Position numbers and translations under genes: made by a program
NCBI GenBank assembly: GCA_938015805.1
Contig: CALLXF010000002.1
Coordinates: forward strand, 30,692 to 94,691
Reading direction: 5' to 3'
Origin: an uncultured Saprospiraceae bacterium
GTDB taxonomy: Bacteria; Bacteroidota; Bacteroidia; Chitinophagales; Saprospiraceae
Length of the DNA stretch: 64,000 nt
Notes under the pieces: generated by a model
Databases searched by the model: none
Told to the model about the DNA's origin: nothing
The model's input: only the letters and a program-made list of their open reading frames with translations
In this document: in pieces, positions 1-9,014 of the stretch
Layout of the letters: each line of letters begins with the position of its first letter
Numbering within the stretch: position 1 is the stretch's first letter

Positions 1-2031
1 CTGGTAACCTCTAATACCTCGAGTATTCCTATAAATATGCTTGTGGAAGGTCGATCCAAAGATTTCCAAAGCCATTTCTGTGGTACCCATTTTTTTAATC
101 CTCCTAGATACCTACCTCTTTTTGAGGTGATTCCTCATGCTACTACTTCTCCAGATGTTACCGCATTTTTTATGCACTACGGAGATGTCTTCTTAGGAAA
201 GAAAACTGTTCTTTGCAAAGACACTCCAGGGTTTATCGGAAATAGAATCGGTGTATTATCCGGTGTAAAAATGGCCATGCTTACAGAAAAGTATGATATG
301 AAAATCGAGGAGGTGGATGCCATAGCCGGCCCCCTAATTGCACGACCAAAAACGGCTCACTACAGACTACAAGATTTAGTAGGAATAGATACAGGAGATA
401 AAGTGACCAAGTTTGTGATGGCTAATGTAAAAGATGATGAATTTATAGATAAAATAAAAAATGATCCCTCTCCTAAATACATGGAATTCTTACTGGAAAA
501 TAAATTTTTAGGAAATAAAACTAAAAAAGGGTTTTACGAGAGAACTAAACAAAAAGATGAGAAAGGCAAGACTATTATCAATGCTTTAAATCTAAAAACT
601 TTAGAATATGAGCAAGCCATAAAACCGAGATTAAAAGCCGTAGGTGACGCTAGAGGGATAGAACTACTGGATAAACGATTACAAAATCTAATCAATGGAG
701 ATGAGCGAGAAAACAAATTCCTAAAAGAATATTTTGCTTGTCTGTTTGCGTATACCGCTAATAGAATTCCAGAAATTTCTGATCAGTATTACAGTGTCGA
801 TGATGCAATGAGAGCAGGATATATGTGGGACTACGGTCCGTTCGAATATTGGGATCTGATCGGTTTTGATAAAGGAATAGAAATAGCAAAAAAATGTGGC
901 GAAGTACTACCCTCTTGGATCAATGAGATGGCCAGCACTGGTAACACAGCTTTTTATAAACTTGAGGATGGCCAGAAAAAATATTTTAATATTGACTCTA
1001 AAATTTACGAGCCCGTTCCTGGAACAGAAGGTATTATTTTGTTAGACGCTTTACGCGAAAATACACCAGTTCTTAAAAATAGTGAATGCGTAGTGCATGA
1101 TATCGGTGACGGTGTGATGTGTTTAGAGTTTACTTCTAAAAGTAATGCCATAGGAGAAGGAATCGGTAAAGGTTTACAAGAAGCCATTACGATCGCAGAA
1201 GAACAGGGATGGAATGGAATTGTTATCGGTAATAATGCCAAAAACTTTACTGTCGGTGCTAACCTCATGCCTGTAGGTATGATGGCGATGCAAAAACAAT
1301 TTGATCAACTGGACACCATGGTAAATGATTTTCAGCAGCTTACAATGCTCTGTCGTACTTCCAAAATACCTGTAGTTGTTGCAACTCAAGGATACGTATT
1401 CGGAGGGGGATGTGAGATCTCCATGCACTGTAACGCAGGAGTATATGCGGCTGAGTCGTATATCGGTCTAGTGGAGGTAGGAGTAGGACTAATTCCAGGT
1501 GGAGGTGGTACTAAAGAAATGGCTCTGAGAGCTTCTGATAGTTTCTTTCCAGGAGACGTACAGATTCCAACATTGATAGAACATTTTAAACCGATTGCCA
1601 CTGCTACTGTTGCGACTTCTGCCCATCAAGCGTTCGAACATAATCTACTATCTAACGTAAAAGATGATGTTGCCATCAATGGAAGTAAAAATATTTCATT
1701 GGCGAAAGCCAAAGTACTAGAACTAGCTAAAAACTATGTGGCTCCTGTTCCGAGAAAAGATGTCACTGTATTAGGACGTACTGGATTATCAGCATTATAC
1801 TCGGCAATAAACGAATTTAAACTAGGAAAATATATGTCTGATTATGATGTAGAGATCGCCAGAAAAGTAGCATTTGTAATCTGTGGTGGAGATCTTACTG
1901 GACAGCAAAAAGTTAGTGAGCAATACTTACTAGACCTGGAAAGGGAAGCCTTTTTAAGCTTATTAGGAAATCAAAAAACATTGGATCGGATACAGCATAT
2001 CTTGATGCATAATAAACCGCTGAGGAATTAA
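1..2031 (+). CDS. 3-hydroxyacyl-CoA dehydrogenase / enoyl-CoA hydratase, 5'-partial
   Basis: Fatty-acid beta-oxidation enzyme that hydrates enoyl-CoA and oxidises the 3-hydroxyacyl-CoA. The reading frame is open from base 1: the 12 codons before the first ATG (base 37) read LVTSNTSSIPIN, matching the 'NTSSLPI' strand of the 3HCDH NAD domain, so the true start lies upstream. Visible order: end of the NAD-binding domain, 3HCDH C-terminal domains (CGTHFFNPPRYLPLFEV near the start, KDTPGFIGNR about 70 residues in), then a C-terminal crotonase domain with GGGCEISMHC and GLIPGGGGTKEM. Crotonase placed last is the reverse of E. coli FadB and is the arrangement common in Bacteroidota. The thiolase gene at 2338 is its pathway partner. 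Family call is secure; chain-length preference is not visible. Confidence 0.93.
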   Translation: MVTSNTSSIPINMLVEGRSKDFQSHFCGTHFFNPPRYLPLFEVIPHATTSPDVTAFFMHYGDVFLGKKTVLCKDTPGFIGNRIGVLSGVKMAMLTEKYDMKIEEVDAIAGPLIARPKTAHYRLQDLVGIDTGDKVTKFVMANVKDDEFIDKIKNDPSPKYMEFLLENKFLGNKTKKGFYERTKQKDEKGKTIINALNLKTLEYEQAIKPRLKAVGDARGIELLDKRLQNLINGDERENKFLKEYFACLFAYTANRIPEISDQYYSVDDAMRAGYMWDYGPFEYWDLIGFDKGIEIAKKCGEVLPSWINEMASTGNTAFYKLEDGQKKYFNIDSKIYEPVPGTEGIILLDALRENTPVLKNSECVVHDIGDGVMCLEFTSKSNAIGEGIGKGLQEAITIAEEQGWNGIVIGNNAKNFTVGANLMPVGMMAMQKQFDQLDTMVNDFQQLTMLCRTSKIPVVVATQGYVFGGGCEISMHCNAGVYAAESYIGLVEVGVGLIPGGGGTKEMALRASDSFFPGDVQIPTLIEHFKPIATATVATSAHQAFEHNLLSNVKDDVAINGSKNISLAKAKVLELAKNYVAPVPRKDVTVLGRTGLSALYSAINEFKLGKYMSDYDVEIARKVAFVICGGDLTGQQKVSEQYLLDLEREAFLSLLGNQKTLDRIQHILMHNKPLRN

Positions 2032-2038
2032 CCTTGAA

Positions 2039-2063
2039 GATGTTAGACCTTTGGATGTTAGAC
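2039..2063. repeat. short direct repeat GATGTTAGAC x2
   Basis: GATGTTAGAC occurs at 2039-2048 and again at 2054-2063, directly after the FadB-like stop codon. The inverse form GTCTAA occurs at 2329-2334, beyond the broken four-helix-bundle gene, so the remnant sits between inverted TTAGAC/GTCTAA words. Another TTAGAC cluster follows the LysR gene near 6800. It may be the scar of a small repeat-bounded insertion. Confidence 0.5.
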
Positions 2064-2074
2064 AATTAGAATGA

Positions 2075-2319
2075 AGGAGCTCAGTATCTGTTCCGTTTAA
2101 TATTGCGAAAGGTTGCGGAAGGAATACGGATAAACAATTATCACATTTTTTAATATTGCCATGGGATCATTATCGGAACTAGAAACACAAATAACAATCA
2201 GTAACGAATTAAAACATTTAAAATCGGCTAACTCCGAAAGATTATTAGATGAAATTAATCAGATACAAAAAATGATATCTGTCTTTAATAAAAACAATAT
2301 GAAGTCGTCTAATCTCTAA
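2075..2319 (+). pseudogene. four-helix-bundle protein (23S rRNA intervening-sequence type), truncated and frameshifted
   Basis: Remnant of the small four-helix-bundle family (TIGR02436-type, first known from 23S rRNA intervening sequences). From base 2075 one frame reads RSSVSVPFNIAKGCGRNTDK and then QLSHF; the next frame, from about base 2146, reads FFNIAMGSLSELETQ and continues to a stop at 2319. Together they reproduce the family core (SxPxNIAEGxGR..., F...A.GS..EL.TQ). The frames separate at the T-run about 2147-2152, which is one T short. The N-terminal helix is missing and an in-frame stop lies just upstream. The remaining ATG frame 2161-2319 would give 52 residues. It splits the two beta-oxidation genes. 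It could have decayed in place or be part of a larger degraded insertion. Confidence 0.72.
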
Positions 2320-2337
2320 AAATCTAAAGTCTAAAAA

Positions 2338-3510
2338 ATGGAAGCATACATAATAAAAGGATATCGTTCCGCAGTAGCTAAAGCTAAAAAAGGAGGATTT
2401 AAAAACTATCGTTCGGATGACCTAGCAGTAGATGTGATAAAACACCTGATGTCACAGGTTCCAGAAATCGATCCTAAACTAGTCGATGATGTTATCGTAG
2501 GATGTGCAAATCCAGAAGGCGAACAAGGGCTACAGGTCGGGAGACTAATTTCTGCTAGAGCACTGGGAAAAGAAGTCCCTGGTATTACGATAAATAGATA
2601 TTGTGCCTCCGGACTAGAAGCCATTTCTATGGCGGTAGGAAAGATTAAAGCCGGTTTTGGACATGTTTATATTGCAGGAGGAGCAGAAAGCATGAGTATG
2701 ATTCCGATGACTGGATATAAACTAGCTCCTAGCTATAAAGCCAATATAGAAAACATAAACTATCATGTCAGTATGGGTCATACGGCTGAAGCAGTAGCAA
2801 AGAAATATGATATCTCTAGAGAGGCATCTGACGAATTTTCATTCCGATCTCATGCTAAGGCAATCGAAGCGATCGATAGCGGCAAATTTAAAGATGAGAT
2901 CGTACCTGTTACGGTAGAAGATGTTTTTGTAAAAGATGGAAAGCGAGTAGAATCATCACACACTGTAGATACAGACGAGGGAATCAGACGGTCCACATCA
3001 GTAGAAGGTCTCTCAAAACTACGAGCTGTTTTTAAACAAGGAGGTGTTGTTACTGCGGGTAATTCATCCCAGACTTCCGATGGTGCTGCCTTTACTCTAG
3101 TAGTAAGCGGAGAAATTATAGAAAAATTTAACTTAAAACCCGTAGCTAAATTACTGGCCTGCGCTGTAGCAGGAGTAGATCCATTATACATGGGTATCGG
3201 TCCTTGTTTAGCCGTTCCTAAAGCCTTAAAACAAGCCGGACTTGCACTCTCTGATATTGAACAAATAGAATTAAACGAGGCGTTTGCAGCTCAGTCTCTT
3301 GCAGTAATAAAAGAAGCAGGCTTAAATCCGGAGATCGTAAATGTAAACGGAGGAGCTATAGCCCTGGGTCATCCTTTAGGATGTACAGGAGCAAAACTGA
3401 CGATACAGTTACTTAATGAGATGAGAAGAAGAGATCAGAAATACGGCATGGTAACTGCGTGCGTAGGCGGCGGTCAGGGGATCGCTGGGATTTTTGAGCG
3501 ATTAGATTAA
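2338..3510 (+). CDS. fadA: acetyl-CoA C-acyltransferase (3-ketoacyl-CoA thiolase)
   Basis: Thiolase catalysing CoA-dependent cleavage of 3-ketoacyl-CoA, the last step of beta-oxidation, in the cytoplasm. Its 390 residues are normal for the family. The nucleophilic cysteine is in NRYCASGLEAI (C89); the C-terminal active site shows GGAIALGHPLGCTGAK (catalytic His) and TACVGGGQG (catalytic Cys). The NEAFAAQ motif is also present. It follows the FadB-like gene on the same strand, interrupted only by the four-helix-bundle remnant, and ends in a hairpin at 3518-3544. A biosynthetic acetoacetyl-CoA thiolase is possible, but the neighbour favours degradation. Confidence 0.93.
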   Translation: MEAYIIKGYRSAVAKAKKGGFKNYRSDDLAVDVIKHLMSQVPEIDPKLVDDVIVGCANPEGEQGLQVGRLISARALGKEVPGITINRYCASGLEAISMAVGKIKAGFGHVYIAGGAESMSMIPMTGYKLAPSYKANIENINYHVSMGHTAEAVAKKYDISREASDEFSFRSHAKAIEAIDSGKFKDEIVPVTVEDVFVKDGKRVESSHTVDTDEGIRRSTSVEGLSKLRAVFKQGGVVTAGNSSQTSDGAAFTLVVSGEIIEKFNLKPVAKLLACAVAGVDPLYMGIGPCLAVPKALKQAGLALSDIEQIELNEAFAAQSLAVIKEAGLNPEIVNVNGGAIALGHPLGCTGAKLTIQLLNEMRRRDQKYGMVTACVGGGQGIAGIFERLD

Positions 3511-3517
3511 TGCAAAA

Positions 3518-3544
3518 AAATGGGGCATGAATACCGCCCCATTT
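3518..3544 (+). terminator. terminator hairpin after thiolase gene
   Basis: Perfect 9-bp stem AAATGGGGC / GCCCCATTT with a 9-nt loop, starting 8 bases after the thiolase stop. The following T-run is short, so it is a modest intrinsic terminator. Confidence 0.7.
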
Positions 3545-3621
3545 AAAACCAACTTTACCAGTATGAAAAAACTTTATTTTTAAGATTATTTTTCTATTCC
3601 CACATTCTTTTTGCTCCTATA

Positions 3622-3652
3622 AAAGGAGGCAACTTGAGCGGTTACCTCCTTT
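3622..3652. other. inverted repeat in convergent intergenic region
   Basis: AAAGGAGGCAAC pairs with GTTACCTCCTTT (12-bp arms, one mismatch, 7-nt loop). It lies between the thiolase gene and the end of the isocitrate dehydrogenase gene. No clear U-tract follows on either strand, so it may be a weak terminator or 3' stabiliser for the leftward transcript. The rest of 3545-3745 shows nothing recognisable. Confidence 0.45.
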
Positions 3653-3745
3653 AGGATTACTAGCTTCTTAACTTTTTAAGAATGCATAGTCAGCTTGAAA
3701 TTTATTACTTTAAAACAAATTAAGTTTTATGGTTTTTTCTTTTTG

Positions 3746-5179
3746 CTATTGTCCTTGACCCATTGAGTATCCTCTAATGCCATCAAACTCATATAGATTT
3801 TCGGATTTAATAATATCTATTTTCTCGGATATCGCTTTTTTAAATATAGCAGGAATCGCTTCTTGAGGCACCGTATTTCCTTTCTTATCCTCGTATCTAC
3901 ATCTCCAGTGATCCGTACAGAAAGTTTCCTCAAACCCATTTGGCCAAACCTTTACTCCTCTATTTGTAATCATCGTGAGCTCGATACCATTATTTAGCTT
4001 CTTAAGAGAATCTGCTAATTGTTCAGGATTTTTTCCTGGCCAATCCACAAATACATCAACTCCCTTTAAAACTTTTTCTTTTGCTGATCTGCGTTTATAA
4101 TCAGGAAGAATAATTTGACCTTTTTTATCAAAAACAGCTTTTTCTAACTCTTGAGGTGTCTGGCCCAGTCGCTTTATAATCGCATCTGCAAAAGCACTCG
4201 TTCCTACATTTACTTTACTGATGCCTTCCTTAAAAATATCAGCAGTATGTATACCCTCTTCTATTGTGCAAGACCATGCGTTAACTATTTTTTCTGCGAC
4301 TTTGGACTGACCTATATGGTTAAGCATCATCACGGCAGCCTTTAATAGACCTGTCGGATTGGCAATATCTTTACCAGCAATCGGTGGTGCTGATCCATGT
4401 ATTGCTTCAAACATCGCACACTCCTGACCGATATTTGATGAACCTGCTAAACCTACCGAACCAGAGATTTGGGCAGCTATATCAGAAATAACATCTCCAT
4501 ATAAATTAGATGTAACGATCACATCGAACATTTCAGGCGTATCTGCCAGTCTCGCCGCGGCAATATCGATAATCCAGCTATCTGTTTCTATGTCTGGGTA
4601 CTCTGCAGCTACCTCTTTAAAAACTTCATGAAATAGACCATCCGTCTGTTTCATAATATTGTCCTTAACAAAACAACTTACTTTTTTACGATTATAATGT
4701 CGAGCATATTCAAAAGCATAACGAATTATTTTTTCACATCCTGGCCTTGAAATTAATTTTAAACATTGTACTACCTCATCCGTTTGCTGATGTTCTATAC
4801 CCGCATAAAGATCTTCCTCATTTTCTCTTACAATGACCACATCCATTTTACGATGCTTGGTATCTACATAAGGAAAATAGCTTTTGCATGGTCTGATATT
4901 AGCAAACAATCCTAATGTCTTTCTGAGCGTAACATTAAGACTTTTATACCCTCCTCCTTGGGGTGTAGTTATGGGTGCTTTTAGGAATACCTTACTGGAT
5001 CTGATAGATTTCCAAGCCTCCGGACTGATTCCACTAGAATGACCAGCCATATACATTTTCTCTCCTATCTCTACCTCCTCTATATCTAACTTTGCCCCTG
5101 CTTGTTCTAAAATACTGAGAACAGCATCCATAATCTCAGGACCTATTCCATCTCCCTTTGCAACGGTTATTTTTTTCAT
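3746..5179 (-). CDS. icd: NADP-dependent isocitrate dehydrogenase (long Thermus/Rickettsia-type)
   Basis: Oxidative decarboxylation of isocitrate to 2-oxoglutarate in the TCA cycle, in the cytoplasm. It opens with the isopropylmalate/isocitrate dehydrogenase signature [13 protein letters not shown]; substrate-loop residues appear in [35 protein letters not shown] supplies the phosphate and acid residues, and [16 protein letters not shown] is the Mg-binding aspartate region. At 477 residues with a roughly 140-residue C-terminal extension it fits the long NADP-IDH subfamily rather than the E. coli form. It is the third gene of a leftward set starting with the 82-aa and 94-aa proteins and facing a LysR gene, which suggests LysR control of this TCA step (inference). 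Confidence 0.92.
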   Translation of the reverse strand: MKKITVAKGDGIGPEIMDAVLSILEQAGAKLDIEEVEIGEKMYMAGHSSGISPEAWKSIRSSKVFLKAPITTPQGGGYKSLNVTLRKTLGLFANIRPCKSYFPYVDTKHRKMDVVIVRENEEDLYAGIEHQQTDEVVQCLKLISRPGCEKIIRYAFEYARHYNRKKVSCFVKDNIMKQTDGLFHEVFKEVAAEYPDIETDSWIIDIAAARLADTPEMFDVIVTSNLYGDVISDIAAQISGSVGLAGSSNIGQECAMFEAIHGSAPPIAGKDIANPTGLLKAAVMMLNHIGQSKVAEKIVNAWSCTIEEGIHTADIFKEGISKVNVGTSAFADAIIKRLGQTPQELEKAVFDKKGQIILPDYKRRSAKEKVLKGVDVFVDWPGKNPEQLADSLKKLNNGIELTMITNRGVKVWPNGFEETFCTDHWRCRYEDKKGNTVPQEAIPAIFKKAISEKIDIIKSENLYEFDGIRGYSMGQGQ

Positions 5180-5223
5180 TGATTTATTTTTAAATGAATA
5201 ATGTTAAATCGTATTCCAAAGTT

Positions 5224-5508
5224 TTAGTCATCATAGCTTATTTGTAACGTACAGTTTACTTTGACTCCTCTTCCTTTTACTCGAGATTGATCAAGTACTT
5301 TTTTCATTTCCATGAGATCTTGTTTCAACTCCTCAATTCGTAAACCTCCAGGTCGACAATCGCAACTCGAGTCACGAATAAATTCTTTAAGGTTTTGAAT
5401 TTTTAGAAATTCTAATTTTGTTTCTACCAGTTCAGAAATTAAATCTTTTGCCTCTTGGGGCGAATAACAGTTATCAACTAAATTGACCTTTTGAATTACT
5501 TCTACCAT
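5224..5508 (-). CDS. conserved hypothetical protein, 94 aa
   Basis: I do not recognise a characterised family. The protein is soluble, charged and mostly helical by composition, with four cysteines: one near position 14, a CDC pair in the sequence SSCDCRPGG in the middle, and one near the C-terminus in VNCTLQISY. The centre-to-end part looks like a short helical hairpin followed by a basic turn and a strand. It lies 44 bases upstream of icd and 19 bases downstream of the 82-aa membrane protein on the same strand, so the three are probably co-transcribed. The CxC pair could bind metal or act in redox chemistry, but nothing proves this. Confidence 0.7.
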   Translation of the reverse strand: MVEVIQKVNLVDNCYSPQEAKDLISELVETKLEFLKIQNLKEFIRDSSCDCRPGGLRIEELKQDLMEMKKVLDQSRVKGRGVKVNCTLQISYDD

Positions 5509-5527
5509 TTTTATTAGATTTTAAATA

Positions 5528-5776
5528 TTAATTAATTTTTTTGTTTAATGACCGAATCAGTAGGCAAAGCATAATGATAAACATTGCCGGTAAGGCTTCG
5601 TTGAACATCAACGGATTTATAACTTCAGCGTATATAAACCAAGTGGCACTAAAAAGAACGCAAATAATCAGTTGAAGCCAATGCAAAAAATTAGAATCTT
5701 GCATACTCCTTTTAAGCGTACTAAATTTTGAAACTATTTGATTAGGGTGTAAATATTCGATAAGTGTATTCATCAT
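5528..5776 (-). CDS. small two-helix membrane protein, 82 aa
   Basis: Unrecognised small inner-membrane protein. After about 30 polar residues it has two hydrophobic segments, roughly residues 34-52 (LQLIICVLFSATWFIYAEV) and 60-74 (ALPAMFIIMLCLLIR), ending in a basic tail RSLNKKIN. It is the first gene of the leftward set with the 94-aa protein and icd, and its start faces the LysR gene across a 103-bp region holding an inverted repeat. It could be a LysR-regulated membrane partner of the 94-aa protein (inference only). Confidence 0.65.
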   Translation of the reverse strand: MMNTLIEYLHPNQIVSKFSTLKRSMQDSNFLHWLQLIICVLFSATWFIYAEVINPLMFNEALPAMFIIMLCLLIRSLNKKIN

Positions 5777-5818
5777 TTTTATTTTTAATGATTACTAAAT
5801 TTCTTTTGACAACTCAAA

Positions 5819-5837
5819 AATGATACTTTTTATCATT
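5819..5837. promoter_or_regulatory. candidate LysR operator in divergent intergenic region
   Basis: Perfect inverted repeat AATGATA-CTTTT-TATCATT (7-bp arms, 5-nt spacer) midway between the divergent starts of the 82-aa protein (5776) and the LysR gene (5880). LysR-family proteins normally bind such dyads between their own gene and a divergent target. The sub-word TTTAATGATTA also occurs on either side, near 5784 and 5854, as possible accessory half-sites. Confidence 0.6.
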
Positions 5838-5879
5838 AGTTTTTATTTATATATTTAATGATTAATATAAGTAACGCTT

Positions 5880-6803
5880 ATGAACTATACATTAAATCAG
5901 CTCAAAATTTTCCTGTACATAACTGAATATCAGAGCATTACGAAAGCTGCAGAGGAACTCTATTTAACTCAACCAGCCGTATCTATTCAGCTAAAAAAAC
6001 TTCAAGAACAGTTTCCTATTCCGCTTACGGAGATCGTAGGAAGAAGACTTTTTGTGACAGATTTTGGAAAACAGATCGCTATGGCTGCTGAAAAAATATT
6101 GGCAGAAGTAGAGGCAATAAATTACCAAACCATGCGATATAAAAACATGTTAGCAGGGAGATTAAAACTCTCTGTCGCTTCTACCGGTAAATATGTAATG
6201 CCTTATTTCTTATCAGGGTTTATAAATAAAAACAAAGGAGTAGATCTCATGATGGATGTTACTAATAAATCTTTAGTTGTAAAAAGTCTAGAAGAAAACA
6301 AGATTGACTTTGCACTCGTTTCTGTAATACCAGATCACCCAAAAACAAATCAAGTTAAGCTTCTTAAAAACAAGCTTTATCTAATCGGAAGTACCCGTTT
6401 AAAAAATAAAAAACCAAAAAAGACGATTAAAATATTTGAAGAATATCCTCTATTATTTAGGGAAACAGGTTCAGCAACTAGAAATGCGATGGAAGGTTTT
6501 ATAGCTGCAAAGAATCTACCCGTTTATAAAAAAATGGAACTTACTTCTAATGAAGCTTTAAAACAAGCAGTCATTGCGGGCTTGGGGTATTCCATCATGC
6601 CCTTAATAGGAATTCGTGATGCCTTAAATAATAATGAGGTAGAAATCATACCATTTCGAGGTTTGCCTATTGAAACACATTGGAATATTGTATGGAATAA
6701 GTCCAAAAATTTATCTCCAGTTGCTCAGGGTTTTTTAGACTATCTAGAACAAGAAAAAGATCAAATTATTACAAACGATTTTGGGTGGTACGAACAATAT
6801 TAG
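5880..6803 (+). CDS. LysR-family transcriptional regulator
   Basis: DNA-binding regulator. The N-terminal winged helix-turn-helix is clear: NQLKIFLYITEYQSITKAAE and LYLTQPAVSIQLKKLQE, followed by GRRLFVTDFGKQ. Residues about 90-300 form the periplasmic-binding-like effector domain (GRLKLSVASTGKYVMPYFLS onwards). The 307-residue length is standard, and overall it resembles the CbbR-like branch. It is transcribed divergently from the small-protein/icd set, with an inverted repeat between, and converges on the SulP transporter gene. The divergent set is the most likely target, with autoregulation. The effector is unknown. Confidence 0.9.
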   Translation: MNYTLNQLKIFLYITEYQSITKAAEELYLTQPAVSIQLKKLQEQFPIPLTEIVGRRLFVTDFGKQIAMAAEKILAEVEAINYQTMRYKNMLAGRLKLSVASTGKYVMPYFLSGFINKNKGVDLMMDVTNKSLVVKSLEENKIDFALVSVIPDHPKTNQVKLLKNKLYLIGSTRLKNKKPKKTIKIFEEYPLLFRETGSATRNAMEGFIAAKNLPVYKKMELTSNEALKQAVIAGLGYSIMPLIGIRDALNNNEVEIIPFRGLPIETHWNIVWNKSKNLSPVAQGFLDYLEQEKDQIITNDFGWYEQY

Positions 6804-6889
6804 ACGCTAGACATGACATCTCAACCTAACTAGAAGAAATGTATTAAATTAAGTTTGTTAGATAAGACGGATCAGTTCAGTAATAAAGT

Positions 6890-8749
6890 CTATGCTTTAG
6901 ATTGATAGATATCTTTTACGTTTTGCACAACCCATTTTAGACACTCATCAAAAGTCGCAAACAACTCATCGTTAGAAATCAAATCGGGAATAATATCTAT
7001 ACGTTCCATCATATACCTAGGCTGCTTTTGCACATTTACTAGAAGTACTTTTTTACCTGAACTACAAAGATCTACTAATATATCTTCTAAAGCATAAAGC
7101 CCCGACTGATCCATATATGGCACCTTACCCATTCTGAATATGATGCAATTCGCAGTATCAGGAATTTGTTTAGCAAGCTGCTGAAAATCACTGGAAGATC
7201 CAAAGAACAGAGGACCATTTATATACTTAATAATTACTTCCTCTCTCAAATTTTTTGGAAACTCTGTCTCATCATCCCCCTCTTCTTCAATGTCTAGAGA
7301 TGTCACGTTTGATTGCTCTCCTGTGAGATCACCTATTTTTTTCATAAACATCAGGGATGCGATAACTAGACCGATACCTACTGCATAAACCAGATCCCAA
7401 ACTGATGATAATATTAAAACAACGATCATTACAAAAACCTCTTGCTTAGGCATGTACGGCATTGCTCTAAGTCCTTTATAATCCATGACGCCTATCCCAA
7501 CCGTTATAAGTATCCCCGCAAGTACAGCCGCGGGAATTTTAGACGCCAACGGAGCTAGAGCAAGCATAATAAATAGAAGTAAAACACCAGCGATCATACC
7601 TGACAATTTTGTTTTTCCACCTGCATTAATATTGACAACAGTACGGATAGTAGCACCCGCTCCAGGTAATCCGCCAAAAAAACCAGCGATGGTATTTCCT
7701 ATACCCTGTCCGATGAGCTCCTGATTAGGCTTATGCTTTGTCTTAGTCATATTATCTGCAACCACTGAAGTCAGTAAAGAATCGATGGCTCCTAATAAGG
7801 CTAGCGTAAATGCCGTAAAAACATAAGGTAATACCGAATTTAAATTAAAGTCTGTAAAAATCCCCCACTTGATCTGAGGAATACCACTCGGTATCTCTGA
7901 TATGGATCGATAATCTAAACCAAAACCTACAGCTACACCAGACATAACTAATAATGCCACAAGAGTGCTCGGGATTACCGTAGTGATTTTCTTAAATCCA
8001 AAAATGATGATAATGGTTCCTAGGGCTAGCAGCAACTCTAACCAATCTATGTTTTGTAAAGCCCTAGGCATTATTTTTAAAGCTCCGATTACACCTTTGG
8101 CTTTAGATCCAGCCAGTGTCTCTGACTCTTTCATAATATCTGCCTCTGTAATTCCTTCTGCCTTGGAAATCGTTTCCTTAAAATTTTCTAATACTAATAT
8201 CCCTTCTCCTGCTTCTTCTTTTAAAATATTACCGAGTATAATTTCCTCAGCAAAAGGCTTAAACTGATTTACATATTGGAGGTCTTCTTTAGGATAATAA
8301 CCGATACTAGGTAATATCTGAGTTACAATAATTATAACGCCTATCGCGGTCATAAAACCAGAAACCACTGGATAAGGAATGTATCTAATATATTTCCCTA
8401 AGCCCAAAATACCTAAACCAACCTGCATCAATCCAGCCAAAATAAAAACAGTTAATATCGAAGGCAGAGCCTTTTCTACATCTCCATCAAACGTGGCCAC
8501 AATACCGGAAATAATAAGCATACTTACAGCTGTCATCGGTGCAGTAGGACCAGATATTTGTGTATTAGTCCCACCAAATAAAGCCGCAAAAAAACTGATA
8601 AAAATCGCACCATAAAGACCCGCGGTCGCTCCTAACTCCGTACTTACCCCAAATGCTAAAGCTAATGGCAAAGCAACGATACCTGCAGTTATTCCCCCAA
8701 AGAGATCTCCTTTAAATTTTGAGAAATCAAAACCGAATTTATTGTTCAT
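6890..8749 (-). CDS. SulP-family inorganic anion transporter with STAS domain
   Basis: Inner-membrane anion permease of the SulP/SLC26 family (sulfate, bicarbonate or related anions). The N-terminal part starts with the family's GGITAGIVALPLALAFGVS and carries the long run of membrane helices, including GTNTQISGPTAPMTAV. About residues 515-610 form a cytoplasmic STAS domain with MDQSGLYALEDIL. The loop at roughly residues 150-230 is longer than in short SulP proteins. It converges on a LysR gene with 86 bases between and no obvious terminator. In marine Bacteroidota such proteins often act in bicarbonate uptake, but no carbonic anhydrase gene is nearby, so the substrate is open. Confidence 0.92.
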   Translation of the reverse strand: MNNKFGFDFSKFKGDLFGGITAGIVALPLALAFGVSTELGATAGLYGAIFISFFAALFGGTNTQISGPTAPMTAVSMLIISGIVATFDGDVEKALPSILTVFILAGLMQVGLGILGLGKYIRYIPYPVVSGFMTAIGVIIIVTQILPSIGYYPKEDLQYVNQFKPFAEEIILGNILKEEAGEGILVLENFKETISKAEGITEADIMKESETLAGSKAKGVIGALKIMPRALQNIDWLELLLALGTIIIIFGFKKITTVIPSTLVALLVMSGVAVGFGLDYRSISEIPSGIPQIKWGIFTDFNLNSVLPYVFTAFTLALLGAIDSLLTSVVADNMTKTKHKPNQELIGQGIGNTIAGFFGGLPGAGATIRTVVNINAGGKTKLSGMIAGVLLLFIMLALAPLASKIPAAVLAGILITVGIGVMDYKGLRAMPYMPKQEVFVMIVVLILSSVWDLVYAVGIGLVIASLMFMKKIGDLTGEQSNVTSLDIEEEGDDETEFPKNLREEVIIKYINGPLFFGSSSDFQQLAKQIPDTANCIIFRMGKVPYMDQSGLYALEDILVDLCSSGKKVLLVNVQKQPRYMMERIDIIPDLISNDELFATFDECLKWVVQNVKDIYQSKA

Positions 8750-8982
8750 TTAAATAGGTATAATAAGCTAAAAAATTAAGCACCAATTACCAAAATGGAT
8801 TAATTGCTCTTGTCAAAAAGATCAAAGTAAGAACTCTATTGCCAGTTTAAAAAATTATACTTCTGTTTTTTTTTCTCTTAGTTAGTTAAGATTATAATCA
8901 TGTTATGAAAAAAACTTCTATTACCCGTATCTGAGAAATACCATATCATATAGTCCAGTGCAACTTTGAATGTGACTCAAAA

Positions 8983-8990
8983 TAAATTTG
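8983..8990 (+). promoter_or_regulatory. Bacteroidota -7 element (TAAATTTG)
   Basis: TAAATTTG matches the TAnnTTTG consensus of the Bacteroidota primary sigma factor and lies 24 bases before the start of the small membrane protein gene at 9015. A TTTG at 8965 is closer than the usual -33 spacing, so only the -7 match is firm. Confidence 0.5.
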
Positions 8991-9014
8991 TAGATTAGCC
9001 ATTATTTATTTGTT

